Positions 1-8,749 of a DNA stretch of 64,000 nucleotides are shown here, piece by piece (the first letter of the stretch is position 1; the number at the start of each line of letters is the position of its first letter). Below the pieces are notes generated by a model, which had not been told where the DNA came from, ran no database searches, and saw only the letters and a list, made by a program, of their open reading frames with translations. A program made the translations under genes and the position numbers. Origin of the DNA: Paraglaciecola sp. (GTDB lineage: Bacteria; Pseudomonadota; Gammaproteobacteria; Enterobacterales; Alteromonadaceae); assembly GCA_009993955.1 (NCBI GenBank), contig JAACSL010000006.1:62001-126000 (forward strand). The letters are read 5' to 3'.

Positions 1-793
1 CTGCCAGCAGGCGGGATTTCAATTGCTTCAGCCCGGGCGTTTTTTGCTACCAGGCGAATTACACGATGCACCCGTGTTACACTTTTTTCCGCTCAGTGAC
101 GCACAACTTAATCATTATATCAGTCATCGCCAACAATCCGTGGCAGGCAGCTATCTAGACTTGCTGGAGCGTCGCTTTACGGAATACAAAAAGAAGGTAG
201 TAGCACCGTTTTATGAACAACACTTTAAACGTTTTGATCGGCAAATTATTTTAGTCGATTGTCTCAGTGCATTGAATTTTGGCGCTCACAGTTTTGCTGA
301 CTTACAGCTCGCCTTAACATGGATTATGCGCAGTTTTAATTACGGTAAATCGAGCATCGTGCAACGTTTGTTTAACCCAAAAATTGATAAACTGGTGTTT
401 GCCGCAAGCAAGGCTGACCACATTGGGGCTGACCAACAAATTAATTTAGTTAAATTGTTAGATTCTCTGCTGCATGAGGCACGTCAGCAGTTGCAATTTG
501 CTGGGGTAGTGACGGAATCCACCGCAATTGCCGCCATCCGCGCTACAAAAAATGCCAGCGCCGAAGTAAACGGTGAAAGGGTGCAAGTCGTGCAGGGCAG
601 AAATTTACAAGGTGAATCCGTGACCTTATTTCCTGGTGATGTACCCAGCCACTGCCCACAAGACCGTTTTTGGCAAGAGCAAGGGTTTGATTTTCCTCAA
701 TTTTCTCCTCCACCATTGCATAATAAACACGTAATAGAGCACATCAGAATGGATCAAATTATCGAATTTATTCTCGCGGATAAACTGCAATGA
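1..793 (+). CDS. ycjX: YcjX-like GTP-binding protein, 5' end cut by window
   Basis: C-terminal part of a YcjX (DUF463) family P-loop protein. The reading frame is already open at base 2, so the true start and the nucleotide-binding P-loop lie outside the window. Visible family features are the stretch DRQIILVDCLSALNFG and the C-terminal part containing KLVFAASKADH, which resembles the base-recognition region of GTPases. The stop overlaps the start of the next gene (ycjF) by four bases, the usual ycjX-ycjF arrangement. In enterobacteria the pair belongs to the phage-shock/envelope stress regulon, but no PspF or sigma-54 site can be judged here because the upstream region is missing. Family assignment is fairly sure, the exact function is not known. 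Confidence 0.85.
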   Translation, partial: CQQAGFQLLQPGRFLLPGELHDAPVLHFFPLSDAQLNHYISHRQQSVAGSYLDLLERRFTEYKKKVVAPFYEQHFKRFDRQIILVDCLSALNFGAHSFADLQLALTWIMRSFNYGKSSIVQRLFNPKIDKLVFAASKADHIGADQQINLVKLLDSLLHEARQQLQFAGVVTESTAIAAIRATKNASAEVNGERVQVVQGRNLQGESVTLFPGDVPSHCPQDRFWQEQGFDFPQFSPPPLHNKHVIEHIRMDQIIEFILADKLQ

Positions 794-1857
794 ATCGTGA
801 ACAAGCAAGTAATACCACGCCAATTGCATTGACGGGTGATTTGCCACCCCTGCGCAAATCCTTTGTATTGGATAATCAACACGTGCAACAAGCCGTGCTG
901 CCGCCTCTAAAAGCAGGCTTGAAACTCGATGAGCAAGACATTAGCCACGATCCGCTGCAACAGTTAGCGACTGAGGCCGAGCAAGCTGCTGACGTGGTTA
1001 ACACCACCAAAAAACGCAAAAAAAGACGCAATTGGTTATTGTTTGGCGCTTTGGTAGGAGCCTTAAGTTTGAGTGAATTGGGCTTGGCGATAGCCCAGAT
1101 TTATACCAGTAATAATTGGTTGGGCGCTTTGTGGTTGATAGCCTTAGGTGTAGCAGTGATTGGTGTTGCACGACTCATCTACCGTGAATTACGGGCCTTG
1201 CGGCACTTAAAAAACCAGAGCGAAACGCGCCAGCATTCCGTTGATTTATTCAACACCCCCGCTATAGGTGAAGGCTTGAGTCACTGTCAATGTGTTGCCA
1301 AGCAATTGCCCAGTGAATTCCAAACGTTGGTGCAAACTTGGCAACATGGTGTGGATGATCATTACACCAATAACGAAGTTATCGCTTTGTTTGAACACAA
1401 GGTACTTGCTGCCGTAGACCAACAAGCGCTGAGCTTAATTGGTCAACATGCGTCCGCCTCAGCGGTGATGATTGCCGTTAGCCCTTTTGCCTTGATGGAT
1501 ATGCTAATTGTATTGTGGCGAAACCTGCGAATGCTGAGTCAACTCAGCGAGTTATATGGTGTGCCGCTGGGGTACTGGGGCAGGATTGCCTTGATCAAAC
1601 AAATTTTCCGCAGCATGTTAATTGCGGGTGCCGCTGAACTTGTCAGTGATGCTGGGAATTATGCTTTGAGCGCTGGGATCACGGGTAAGTTGTCCACGCG
1701 CGTAGCCCAAGGACTCGGCGCAGGGGTGATGACCAGTCGTATTGGTTTGAAAGCCATGGCAGCGTGTCGCCCAATGCCTTGGTTAGCGTTGCCAGCGCCA
1801 GGGCTGTCGACATTAAGCAATAAACTCATGCACGATCTGGCCAAATACATTAAGTGA
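790..1857 (+). CDS. ycjF: YcjF family inner-membrane protein (UPF0283/DUF697)
   Basis: A 355-residue protein of the TIGR01620/YcjF family. A hydrophilic N-terminus of about 75 residues ending in a basic patch (KKRKKRRNW) is followed by two adjacent hydrophobic segments at roughly 80-105 and 110-130. The C-terminal DUF697-type domain carries further hydrophobic stretches near 220-250 and 270-290. Start ATG overlaps the ycjX stop (ATGA), so the two are translationally coupled. Function is unknown; the family is tied to envelope stress by genetic context in other bacteria. Confidence 0.88.
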   Translation: MNREQASNTTPIALTGDLPPLRKSFVLDNQHVQQAVLPPLKAGLKLDEQDISHDPLQQLATEAEQAADVVNTTKKRKKRRNWLLFGALVGALSLSELGLAIAQIYTSNNWLGALWLIALGVAVIGVARLIYRELRALRHLKNQSETRQHSVDLFNTPAIGEGLSHCQCVAKQLPSEFQTLVQTWQHGVDDHYTNNEVIALFEHKVLAAVDQQALSLIGQHASASAVMIAVSPFALMDMLIVLWRNLRMLSQLSELYGVPLGYWGRIALIKQIFRSMLIAGAAELVSDAGNYALSAGITGKLSTRVAQGLGAGVMTSRIGLKAMAACRPMPWLALPAPGLSTLSNKLMHDLAKYIK

Positions 1858-1945
1858 TGAGCTTTTACAGTGAGCGGCAAAAAGAGGTGAAAGGTAAGCT
1901 TGTTAGCCAAGCAAAGCCGATGGTTTGCCCGCTTGTGTAAACCCT

Positions 1946-1963
1946 TGTAATCCTTTCTTTACA
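1946..1963. promoter_or_regulatory. TyrR box upstream of phhA
   Basis: TGTAAT-N6-TTTACA at 1946-1963 matches the TyrR box consensus TGTAAA-N6-TTTACA in 11 of 12 defined positions. It lies about 90 bases before the phhA start, and the tyrR gene is the next gene downstream. An equivalent site precedes tyrR itself. Seen in sequence; control by the local TyrR is inferred. Confidence 0.7.
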
Positions 1964-2052
1964 TAAAATTCACATGGCTTCACGAGCCTCACCCTTTAGA
2001 TTTGGATGACAGTCAGTAGACTATAAACATAAAGTCATCAACCTAATTGATT

Positions 2053-2853
2053 ATGTCAAAAGCGACGAAGTACGTATCACATCAGCCAGATGAGCATGGC
2101 AATATCCTATGGTCAGCCGAAGAAAACGCTATTTGGAAAACATTAGTCGACAGACAAATGCAGGTGCTGCCTGGGCGCGCCTGTCATGAATTTATGCAAG
2201 GCTTGGAGAAATTAGCGCTGCCGCATGAGCGTATTCCACAGTTACATGATGTTAACGAGGTACTGCAGGCCACTACTGGGTGGCGGGTAACCCAAGTGCC
2301 ATCCCTGATTAATTTTGATCGTTTTTTTGCGCTATTAGCCAATAAAGAGTTTCCCGTCGCTACGTTTATTCGTACTCGCGGTGATCTTGACTATTTGCAG
2401 GAGCCGGACATTTTCCACGAAATATTTGGCCACTGTCCCTTGTTGACTAACCCGGCATTTGCCCATTTCACGCATACCTACGGCAAGCTAGGTATGCAAG
2501 CCAGTAAAGAAGACCGGGCTTATTTAGCCAGATTGTATTGGTTTACCATTGAGTTCGGCTTACTCAACACTCCTGAGGGGCTGCGCATCTACGGTGGTGG
2601 AATTTTGTCTTCCCCCAGTGAGACCCTGCATGCCTTGCATGATCCAAGCTGCACACGTGAAAAAATGGATGCCATTGAGGCCCTGCGCACACCGTATCGC
2701 ATAGATATTATGCAACCGGTCTATTTTGTATTGGCGCAATTTGAAGAATTATTTACCCTAGCCGAGTTAGATATCATGAGTCTGGTTGCTAAAGCCAAAC
2801 GTATGGGTTTACACCCAGCTAAATTTCCCCCAAAACAAAGCCTAGCCAGTTAG
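2053..2853 (+). CDS. phhA: Phenylalanine 4-monooxygenase
   Basis: Tetrahydropterin-dependent, iron-containing aromatic amino acid hydroxylase that converts L-phenylalanine to L-tyrosine, the entry step of the catabolic cluster that follows. The 266-residue length is normal for the bacterial single-domain enzyme. The iron ligands are visible in DIFHEIFGHCPLL (two His) and in the later Glu of YWFTIEFGL. The ATG at 2053 is preferred over an in-frame TTG six bases upstream. The usual partner phhB (pterin-carbinolamine dehydratase) is not next to it. A TyrR box lies about 90 bases upstream, so induction by aromatic amino acids is likely. Confidence 0.95.
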   Translation: MSKATKYVSHQPDEHGNILWSAEENAIWKTLVDRQMQVLPGRACHEFMQGLEKLALPHERIPQLHDVNEVLQATTGWRVTQVPSLINFDRFFALLANKEFPVATFIRTRGDLDYLQEPDIFHEIFGHCPLLTNPAFAHFTHTYGKLGMQASKEDRAYLARLYWFTIEFGLLNTPEGLRIYGGGILSSPSETLHALHDPSCTREKMDAIEALRTPYRIDIMQPVYFVLAQFEELFTLAELDIMSLVAKAKRMGLHPAKFPPKQSLAS

Positions 2854-2900
2854 CCTGGCGCAGAATGTCAGTGCGTTAATACTGTTTATGCTTACGTTTT

Positions 2901-2918
2901 TGTAATAATATCTTTACA
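2901..2918. promoter_or_regulatory. TyrR box upstream of tyrR
   Basis: TGTAAT-N6-TTTACA at 2901-2918, with the same half-sites as the phhA box and only one mismatch to the TyrR consensus. It lies about 48 bases before the tyrR start, where autoregulation would be expected. Inference from the motif match and gene context. Confidence 0.68.
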
Positions 2919-2965
2919 TCTTACCTTTAGGGGCATTCTGCCCCTGCATCTCTGCGAGAGTAATT

Positions 2966-4567
2966 ATGCGTCTGGAAATAAGTTGTCAGGACCGTTTGGG
3001 GATCACCCAAGACGTGCTCGATATTCTGGTTAGGCATCACATTGATTTGCGTGGCATTGAAATTGATGAAGTCGGTAAAATTTACCTGAATTTTCCCACC
3101 CTAGAATTCACGGATTTTCAGCATCTCATGCCAAAAATTCGCAAAATCGCTGGCATTGATGACGTAAAAACCACGGCTTTCATGCCCCTCGAACGTGAAC
3201 AAAATCAGCTTAAAGCCTTATTAAAAACCTTGCCTGATCCTGTGTTTTCGGTTGATCCCAAAGGTCGCATTATATTGGTCAATGAAGTGGCGTTGAACTA
3301 CCTCGACAAAGCTAAAGAAGAAGTCGTGGGTATGGATATCGCCGACTTAATCAAAGGCTTTCACGTGGTTAAGTGGCTAGAAAGTAAAAAAATCAGTGCA
3401 CAAAGTCAGAAAGTCACGTTCTTGGATCAAGATTATTTGGTGGATATGCTGCCGGTTATGATCCCGGATACGAGTCACGTTAAAGGCAGTGGTAATGCTG
3501 ATAACAGCACTTCGTCCCCAGCAACGCAAATAGTAGCGGGAGCGGTGTTTATGTTGAAGTCTGAATTACGCTTAGGCCAACAGTTAACCGTTTTTCATCA
3601 GGCCAAAGTTGATAGCTTTCAAAGCATTCAAGCCAATAGCAAAATCATGAAAAAAGTGATTGATGAAGCGCAGCGTATGGCGCAATTAGATGGGCCTATG
3701 ATTATCTTTGGCGAAACCGGAACAGGTAAAGAGCTGGTTGCCAAAGCATGTCATGAGGCTAGTCGTCGCTCAGAGGGAAAATTTTTGGTGCTCAATTGTG
3801 GCTCACTGCCAGATAATGTTGCTGAAACAGAACTGTTTGGTTACGCAGAGGGCGCTTTTGGGCAAGCGAACAGCAAAGCAGGATTATTGGAGTTAGCACA
3901 GGGTGGCACCTTGTTTTTGGATGAAGTGGCTGATATGTCTGCACAGTTACAAGTTAAGTTGTTACGTGTTTTGCAAAATGGCAGCTACCGTCGCGTGGGT
4001 GATATCAACGAAAAAGCAGTGGATGTAAGGATCATTTGTACCACGCAAAAAGATCTCGGTAAGCTGGTGCAACAAGGCTTATTTCGTGAAGATCTTTATT
4101 ATCGATTAAATGTATTGAGTATTGCCTTGCCAGCTTTGCGCGAGCGTAAAGCTGACATCTTGGCTCTGGCTGAACGTTTTCTAAAACAACACAGTGCAAA
4201 GTTAGGTCGCCCTAGCCCCAAAATCAGTAAAACATGTGCAGACTACCTGAGTGTCTACCCATGGCCCGGCAACGTGCGACAATTGGAGAATGCCCTTTAC
4301 CGCGCGGTCTCATTGTTAGAAGGGAATGAGTTAGAAAAGCACCATATCCAAGTGCCTAGCTGCGCCACCAGTGCCAGTTTTGTCGGCGAAGATTTCACTG
4401 GCAATCTCGACGAAGAAGTAAAACGTTACGAAAAAGATATTCTTGCCAGACTTTATCCAAGTTTTCCAAGTACCCGCCAACTTGCTAAAAAGCTCGGATT
4501 GAGTCATACCGCCGTGGCAAATAAACTGCGGGAATATGGCATCAACAAACACAGTGTAAATTTATAA
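2966..4567 (+). CDS. tyrR: TyrR/PhhR-type aromatic amino acid transcriptional regulator
   Basis: A 533-residue regulator with the TyrR domain order: N-terminal ACT domain (about 1-75, starting MRLEISCQDRLGIT), PAS domain (about 80-140), AAA+ domain with Walker A GETGTGKE near 249-256 and Walker B LFLDEV near 315-320, and a C-terminal Fis-like HTH ending LGLSHTAVANKLREYGI. The sigma-54 contact loop reads GAFGQA instead of GAFTGA, as expected for TyrR proteins that act on sigma-70 promoters. It probably senses Phe/Tyr and controls phhA and the homogentisate genes around it. E. coli TyrR has 513 residues, so the length fits. Confidence 0.93.
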   Translation: MRLEISCQDRLGITQDVLDILVRHHIDLRGIEIDEVGKIYLNFPTLEFTDFQHLMPKIRKIAGIDDVKTTAFMPLEREQNQLKALLKTLPDPVFSVDPKGRIILVNEVALNYLDKAKEEVVGMDIADLIKGFHVVKWLESKKISAQSQKVTFLDQDYLVDMLPVMIPDTSHVKGSGNADNSTSSPATQIVAGAVFMLKSELRLGQQLTVFHQAKVDSFQSIQANSKIMKKVIDEAQRMAQLDGPMIIFGETGTGKELVAKACHEASRRSEGKFLVLNCGSLPDNVAETELFGYAEGAFGQANSKAGLLELAQGGTLFLDEVADMSAQLQVKLLRVLQNGSYRRVGDINEKAVDVRIICTTQKDLGKLVQQGLFREDLYYRLNVLSIALPALRERKADILALAERFLKQHSAKLGRPSPKISKTCADYLSVYPWPGNVRQLENALYRAVSLLEGNELEKHHIQVPSCATSASFVGEDFTGNLDEEVKRYEKDILARLYPSFPSTRQLAKKLGLSHTAVANKLREYGINKHSVNL

Positions 4568-4632
4568 TTACGCTCATGTGCGCGGTGCTTGACGTTTAGC
4601 CAAGCAAAGCGCGACATCCCTTCATGAAAAAT

Positions 4633-4662
4633 AGCAAAGTGTACGTTTGTACACTTTTTGCT
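4633..4662. terminator. Stem-loop between tyrR and hppD (terminator or operator)
   Basis: AAAGTGTAC and GTACACTTT flank a GTTT loop, and the outer bases AGC/GCT pair again across an extra TT. A run of T follows the right arm. It lies 65 bases after the tyrR stop. It may be a weak rho-independent terminator of tyrR or a symmetrical protein site for hppD. The half-sites do not fit a TyrR box. Confidence 0.45.
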
Positions 4663-4767
4663 ACAAAAACCGCGAACTACTGATTTTCACCATTGTTGCG
4701 GCAGGGCTTTAAATAACAGGGGTTTTGCTGTCTATTACTGCGCAAGTAACGCAACAGAGAAGCCATT

Positions 4768-5886
4768 ATGAGTCAAGTTAATCTAACCAATCCCTTACAG
4801 ACCGATGGGTTTGAATTCGTCGAATATACCGCCGCTGATGAAAAGGGCATTGAGCAACTCAAAGAATTGTTCACCTCCCTAGGATTTGCAGAAGTCGCCC
4901 AACATCGTTCAAAACGCGTGTGGTTGTTCAAACAAGGTGATATTCACTTTATTGTTAACGCTGAGCCCGCTTCACAAGCTGAAGAATTTGCGCGTCTTAG
5001 AGGGCCAAGTGTTTGTGGTATGGCGTTTCGCGTAAAAGATGCAGCCAAAGCGTTGCAACATGCCATCAACAACGGTGCTAAGCAGTTTATTGGTAACTTA
5101 GGTGCCATGGAGCTCAATTTACCGGCCATCTATGGCATTGGTGAGAGTACCTTGTATTTCATCGATCGCTACGGTGATAGCTCCATCTATGATGTAGATT
5201 TTAAATTTTATCCAAACTGGCAACAGAAGTTAGCTGCAGCGGGTGTCGGCTTAAATACCCTTGACCACCTTACCCACAATGTCAAACGTGGCAACATGGC
5301 GGTGTGGGCAAACTTCTATGAAAGAATTGGCAACTTCCGTGAAATTCGTTATTTCGATATTGAAGGAAAACTCACTGGCTTAGTCAGCAAAGCCATGACA
5401 TCACCGTGTGGCAAAATTCGTATTCCCATCAATGAGTCTTCTGACGATAAATCACAAATTGAAGAGTTTATTCGTCAATATAATGGTGAAGGTATTCAGC
5501 ATATTGCCTTGGCCAGTGACGACATCTACGAAACCGTGCGTGCCCTGAAAAAACGCGGTGTACGTTTTATGGATACCCCGGATACTTACTTCGACAATGT
5601 GAACAAACGCGTACCCGGTCACAGTGAAGACTTGGCCATGTTACGTGAGTTAAAAATACTCATCGACGGCCACCCCATGCAAGATGGTATTTTATTGCAA
5701 ATTTTCACCGATACGGTGATTGGTCCGATTTTCTTTGAAATCATTCAACGTAAAGGCAATGAAGGATTTGGTGAAGGGAACTTCAAGGCCTTGTTTGAAT
5801 CCATTGAGCAAGATCAAATTAAACGGGGTGTACTGAGCGACGCCGATGACAGTGAAGCCAGTGCCCAGCGAGTGGAGCAACACTAA
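4768..5886 (+). CDS. hppD: 4-hydroxyphenylpyruvate dioxygenase
   Basis: Fe(II)-dependent dioxygenase that converts 4-hydroxyphenylpyruvate to homogentisate. The 372 residues form two vicinal-oxygen-chelate halves. The C-terminal half holds the metal ligands: His in LDHLTHNV, His in GIQHIAL, and Glu in the terminal FFEIIQRKGNEGFGEGNF block. The N-terminal half is the degenerate non-catalytic repeat. The stop codon abuts the hmgA start, so hppD, hmgA, the fumarylacetoacetase and maiA are probably one operon. Confidence 0.95.
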   Translation: MSQVNLTNPLQTDGFEFVEYTAADEKGIEQLKELFTSLGFAEVAQHRSKRVWLFKQGDIHFIVNAEPASQAEEFARLRGPSVCGMAFRVKDAAKALQHAINNGAKQFIGNLGAMELNLPAIYGIGESTLYFIDRYGDSSIYDVDFKFYPNWQQKLAAAGVGLNTLDHLTHNVKRGNMAVWANFYERIGNFREIRYFDIEGKLTGLVSKAMTSPCGKIRIPINESSDDKSQIEEFIRQYNGEGIQHIALASDDIYETVRALKKRGVRFMDTPDTYFDNVNKRVPGHSEDLAMLRELKILIDGHPMQDGILLQIFTDTVIGPIFFEIIQRKGNEGFGEGNFKALFESIEQDQIKRGVLSDADDSEASAQRVEQH

Positions 5887-7032
5887 ATGCGCAACTGGAT
5901 CCAATTTCCTCGTCAACAAGGTACTAGCTCACGCCAAGCCCATGCCGACTTGCCTGCCGAAGGCATCTACGAGCGAGAGATAGGACGCAGTGGCTTTTTT
6001 GGCCCCGCTACACACATGCATCACAAACATGCACCTACAGGCTGGATAGATTGGCAGGGGGATCTGCGTCCGCGTGCCTTTGACCTTAATCGTTTGCCCA
6101 AGACCGAATACAAACCGGCCACCCAGAGTCCATGGTCTGCGCCGGTTATTCTGGCTAACGTACACTGTCAGTATCGTTTGTGGCACTGCGACACGGCGAT
6201 GCGCAACTTGGTTCGCAACGCTGATGGTGATGATTTGTTGTTTATTCACCAAGGTAAGGGACAACTGTTTTGTGACTATGGTCACCTCAGTGTCAACGAA
6301 GGCGACTATATTGTCATTCCTCGCGCTACTATGTGGCGTCTTGAACCCTTCGAACCCATGCAGTTGTTGATGATAGAAGCCACCAACGACAGTTATCAGT
6401 TGCCAGAGAAAGGTTTAGTGGGTGGCCATGCGATCTTTGATCCTGCAGTGCTTGATACACCAGAACTCAATGAAGCCTTCAAAGCTCAGCAGAGCGAAAC
6501 GCCTTGGCAAGTAGAAGTGAAACGACACAACTCGGTGTCGGAGATCACCTATCCATTTAATCCTTTGGATGCCATTGGTTGGCACGGTGATCTATCGGTA
6601 GTACGCCTCAATTGGCGAGATATTCGTCCCTTGATGAGTCATCGCTATCATTTGCCGCCATCGGCACACACCACGTTTGTGGCCAATCGTTTTGTGATCT
6701 GTACGTTTGTGCCCAGACCCATTGAAAGCGACCCACAGGCTTTGAAAGTACCGTTTTACCACAATAATGATGACTACGATGAAGTGCTGTTTTATCACCA
6801 CGGCAATTTCTTCAGTCGCGATAATATTGAAAAAGGCATGGTAACCTTTCATCCGGCTGGTTTTACCCATGGTCCTCACCCTAAAGCATTTCAAGCGAGT
6901 CAAAGCAATACAAAAACCTTCACAGATGAGGTGGCAGTAATGTTAGACACCCGTGATGCTTTGCATATAGGTGAGGCGGCGTTTCGGGTTGAAAACACTG
7001 ACTATGTGAACAGTTGGCAAATAAAAGGCTAA
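5887..7032 (+). CDS. hmgA: Homogentisate 1,2-dioxygenase
   Basis: Opens the aromatic ring of homogentisate to give maleylacetoacetate, using a mononuclear iron in a cupin-like fold. The 381-residue protein has the family hallmarks RSGFFGPATHMHH near the N-terminus, the cupin stretch DDLLFIHQGKGQLFCDYG, and the metal-binding C-terminal DEVLFYHHGNF and HPAGFTHGPHP, where the expected His/Glu ligands are seen. It is somewhat shorter than the approximately 430-residue human-type enzyme, as in several gammaproteobacterial forms. It starts immediately after the hppD stop with no gap. Confidence 0.93.
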   Translation: MRNWIQFPRQQGTSSRQAHADLPAEGIYEREIGRSGFFGPATHMHHKHAPTGWIDWQGDLRPRAFDLNRLPKTEYKPATQSPWSAPVILANVHCQYRLWHCDTAMRNLVRNADGDDLLFIHQGKGQLFCDYGHLSVNEGDYIVIPRATMWRLEPFEPMQLLMIEATNDSYQLPEKGLVGGHAIFDPAVLDTPELNEAFKAQQSETPWQVEVKRHNSVSEITYPFNPLDAIGWHGDLSVVRLNWRDIRPLMSHRYHLPPSAHTTFVANRFVICTFVPRPIESDPQALKVPFYHNNDDYDEVLFYHHGNFFSRDNIEKGMVTFHPAGFTHGPHPKAFQASQSNTKTFTDEVAVMLDTRDALHIGEAAFRVENTDYVNSWQIKG

Positions 7033-7062
7033 GCATCTGCTGGTGCGAAACAAGGGGTAGTA

Positions 7063-8073
7063 ATGAAATTAGCAAGTTTAAAAAGCCGTAGCCGTGATGG
7101 AGAACTTATCGTGGTGAGCCGTGATCTGAGCCGAGCTGTCAAGGTCACAGACATCGCCCAGACCATGCAACAAGCCTTAGACAATTGGCAAGCAACCTCA
7201 CCGAGTTTGCGTGAGGTTTATGACATACTCTGCAGCCATGACATCGAGGGCAGTTTTGCCTTTGTTGAGCAAGATTGTGTATCGCCCTTACCACGAGCCT
7301 ATCAATGGGCTGATGGCAGTGCCTATGTTAACCATGTTGAGTTGGTTAGACGCGCAAGGGGCGCTGAGATCCCAGACAGTTTCTGGCATGATCCCTTGAT
7401 GTACCAAGGTGGCTCTGACGACTTTCTGGGACCGCAACAAGATATCGCCTTACCCACCACCGAATGGGGAGTGGATTTTGAAGCGGAAGTGGCGGTGATC
7501 ACCGATGACGTGCCTATGGGAGTGAGCGCCGAGGCTGCTGCGCAACATATTCGTTTGTTGATGTTGGTCAACGACGTGTCACTGCGTGGATTAATACCGG
7601 GTGAATTGGCCAAAGGTTTCGGTTTTTACCAAAGTAAACCGGCATCTGCCTTTTCTCCCGTGGCTATTACTCCGGATGAACTCGGTGACAAGTGGGCTGA
7701 CACAAAAGTGCATTTACCCTTGGAGTCATATTTAAATACCGCCTTATTTGGTCAACCCAATGCTGGTCAAGATATGACCTTTAACTTTGCCCAACTACTT
7801 GCTCATGCTGCCAAAACACGGAATTTAGGCAGTGGCACCATCATTGGCTCAGGCACAGTGTCGAATAAACAAGGTACCGAACATGGCAGTGCCGTGGCGG
7901 ATGGGGGAGTAGGTTATTCCTGTATTGCCGAAGTTCGCATGATAGAAACCATTCGAGACGGCAAACCCAGTACACCATTTATGCAGTTTGGTGATCGCAT
8001 TAAAATCCAAATGTTGGACACCCAAGGCAAGAGCATTTTTGGTTGTATTGATCAACAAGTGGTCAAAGCGTAA
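7063..8073 (+). CDS. Fumarylacetoacetate hydrolase family protein (fumarylacetoacetase)
   Basis: Predicted to cleave fumarylacetoacetate into fumarate and acetoacetate, the last step of tyrosine breakdown. The 336-residue protein has an N-terminal part with no clear domain and a FAH catalytic domain (about 110-330). Metal-site acidic residues are present in WGVDFEAEVAVIT and in MLVNDVSLRG, followed by the family segments FYQSKPASAFSPVAITPDELG and GSGTIIGSGTVSN. Placement between hmgA and maiA makes the substrate assignment strong, although FAH-family members differ in specificity. Confidence 0.9.
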   Translation: MKLASLKSRSRDGELIVVSRDLSRAVKVTDIAQTMQQALDNWQATSPSLREVYDILCSHDIEGSFAFVEQDCVSPLPRAYQWADGSAYVNHVELVRRARGAEIPDSFWHDPLMYQGGSDDFLGPQQDIALPTTEWGVDFEAEVAVITDDVPMGVSAEAAAQHIRLLMLVNDVSLRGLIPGELAKGFGFYQSKPASAFSPVAITPDELGDKWADTKVHLPLESYLNTALFGQPNAGQDMTFNFAQLLAHAAKTRNLGSGTIIGSGTVSNKQGTEHGSAVADGGVGYSCIAEVRMIETIRDGKPSTPFMQFGDRIKIQMLDTQGKSIFGCIDQQVVKA

Positions 8074-8092
8074 ACGAACACTAGGGCGAAAC

Positions 8093-8749
8093 ATGGCACT
8101 AACACTGCACGGCTATTGGCGATCTTCTGCGACTTATAGGGTGCGTATCGCACTCAATTTAAAACAGTTAGCCTATCAATATGAGCCAGTGCATTTGGTG
8201 AAAGACGGTGGTAAGCAACATCAAGCTGCTTATCGTCGCTTGAACCCCAGTGCCCTAGTACCAACCTTAGTGGACGATCAACGTGGCGTGCAGCTAAACC
8301 AAAGTTTATCCATCATCGAATATCTTGAAGAGTGCTATCCTGATACGCTGTCATTATTGCCCACAGATCCTTACCAACGCGCCCAGGTGCGGACCATGGC
8401 CATGGACATTGCCTGTGATATCCAACCCTTGGCGAATCTGCGTGTTATGCAATATTTAAAAAATGAGGCGGCGGTCAATCCTGCCGCCCAGCAAGCCTGG
8501 CCCCTGCATTGGATGCACATCGGTTTTCAAACGTTTGAACAGCGTTTACAGCAATCAGCGGGCACTTATTGTAACGGTGATACACTGAGTTTGGCGGACG
8601 TATGCTTGGTCCCTCAGGTTTATAATGCCTTGCGATTTGGTTTGCCCTTGACTGATTTTCCGTTACTGCATGGCATTGCACACAGGTGTAATAGTTTAGC
8701 GGCTTTTATTGCCGCTAAACCTGAAAACCAGAGTGATGCTGAGTTATAG
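8093..8749 (+). CDS. maiA: Maleylacetoacetate isomerase (zeta-class GST)
   Basis: Glutathione-dependent cis-trans isomerase that turns maleylacetoacetate into fumarylacetoacetate. The 218-residue protein has an N-terminal thioredoxin-like domain with active-site region RSSATYRVRIALNL and a C-terminal helical GST domain. The common SSC motif reads SSA here, so the Cys is absent but the serines are kept; this variant occurs in the family. The ATG at 8093 is chosen because the product then starts like other MaiA proteins (MALTLHGYW); an upstream in-frame start would lie inside the preceding gene. The 3' end overlaps the convergent Lrp-type gene by six bases. Confidence 0.92.
   Translation: MALTLHGYWRSSATYRVRIALNLKQLAYQYEPVHLVKDGGKQHQAAYRRLNPSALVPTLVDDQRGVQLNQSLSIIEYLEECYPDTLSLLPTDPYQRAQVRTMAMDIACDIQPLANLRVMQYLKNEAAVNPAAQQAWPLHWMHIGFQTFEQRLQQSAGTYCNGDTLSLADVCLVPQVYNALRFGLPLTDFPLLHGIAHRCNSLAAFIAAKPENQSDAEL

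Noticed and set aside
4633-4662. TyrR box before hppD
   Set aside because: Half-sites read TGTAC/GTACA with a four-base spacer, not TGTAAA-N6-TTTACA.
5929-6285. Minus-strand 118-codon frame inside hmgA
   Set aside because: Antisense shadow of a clearly identified gene.
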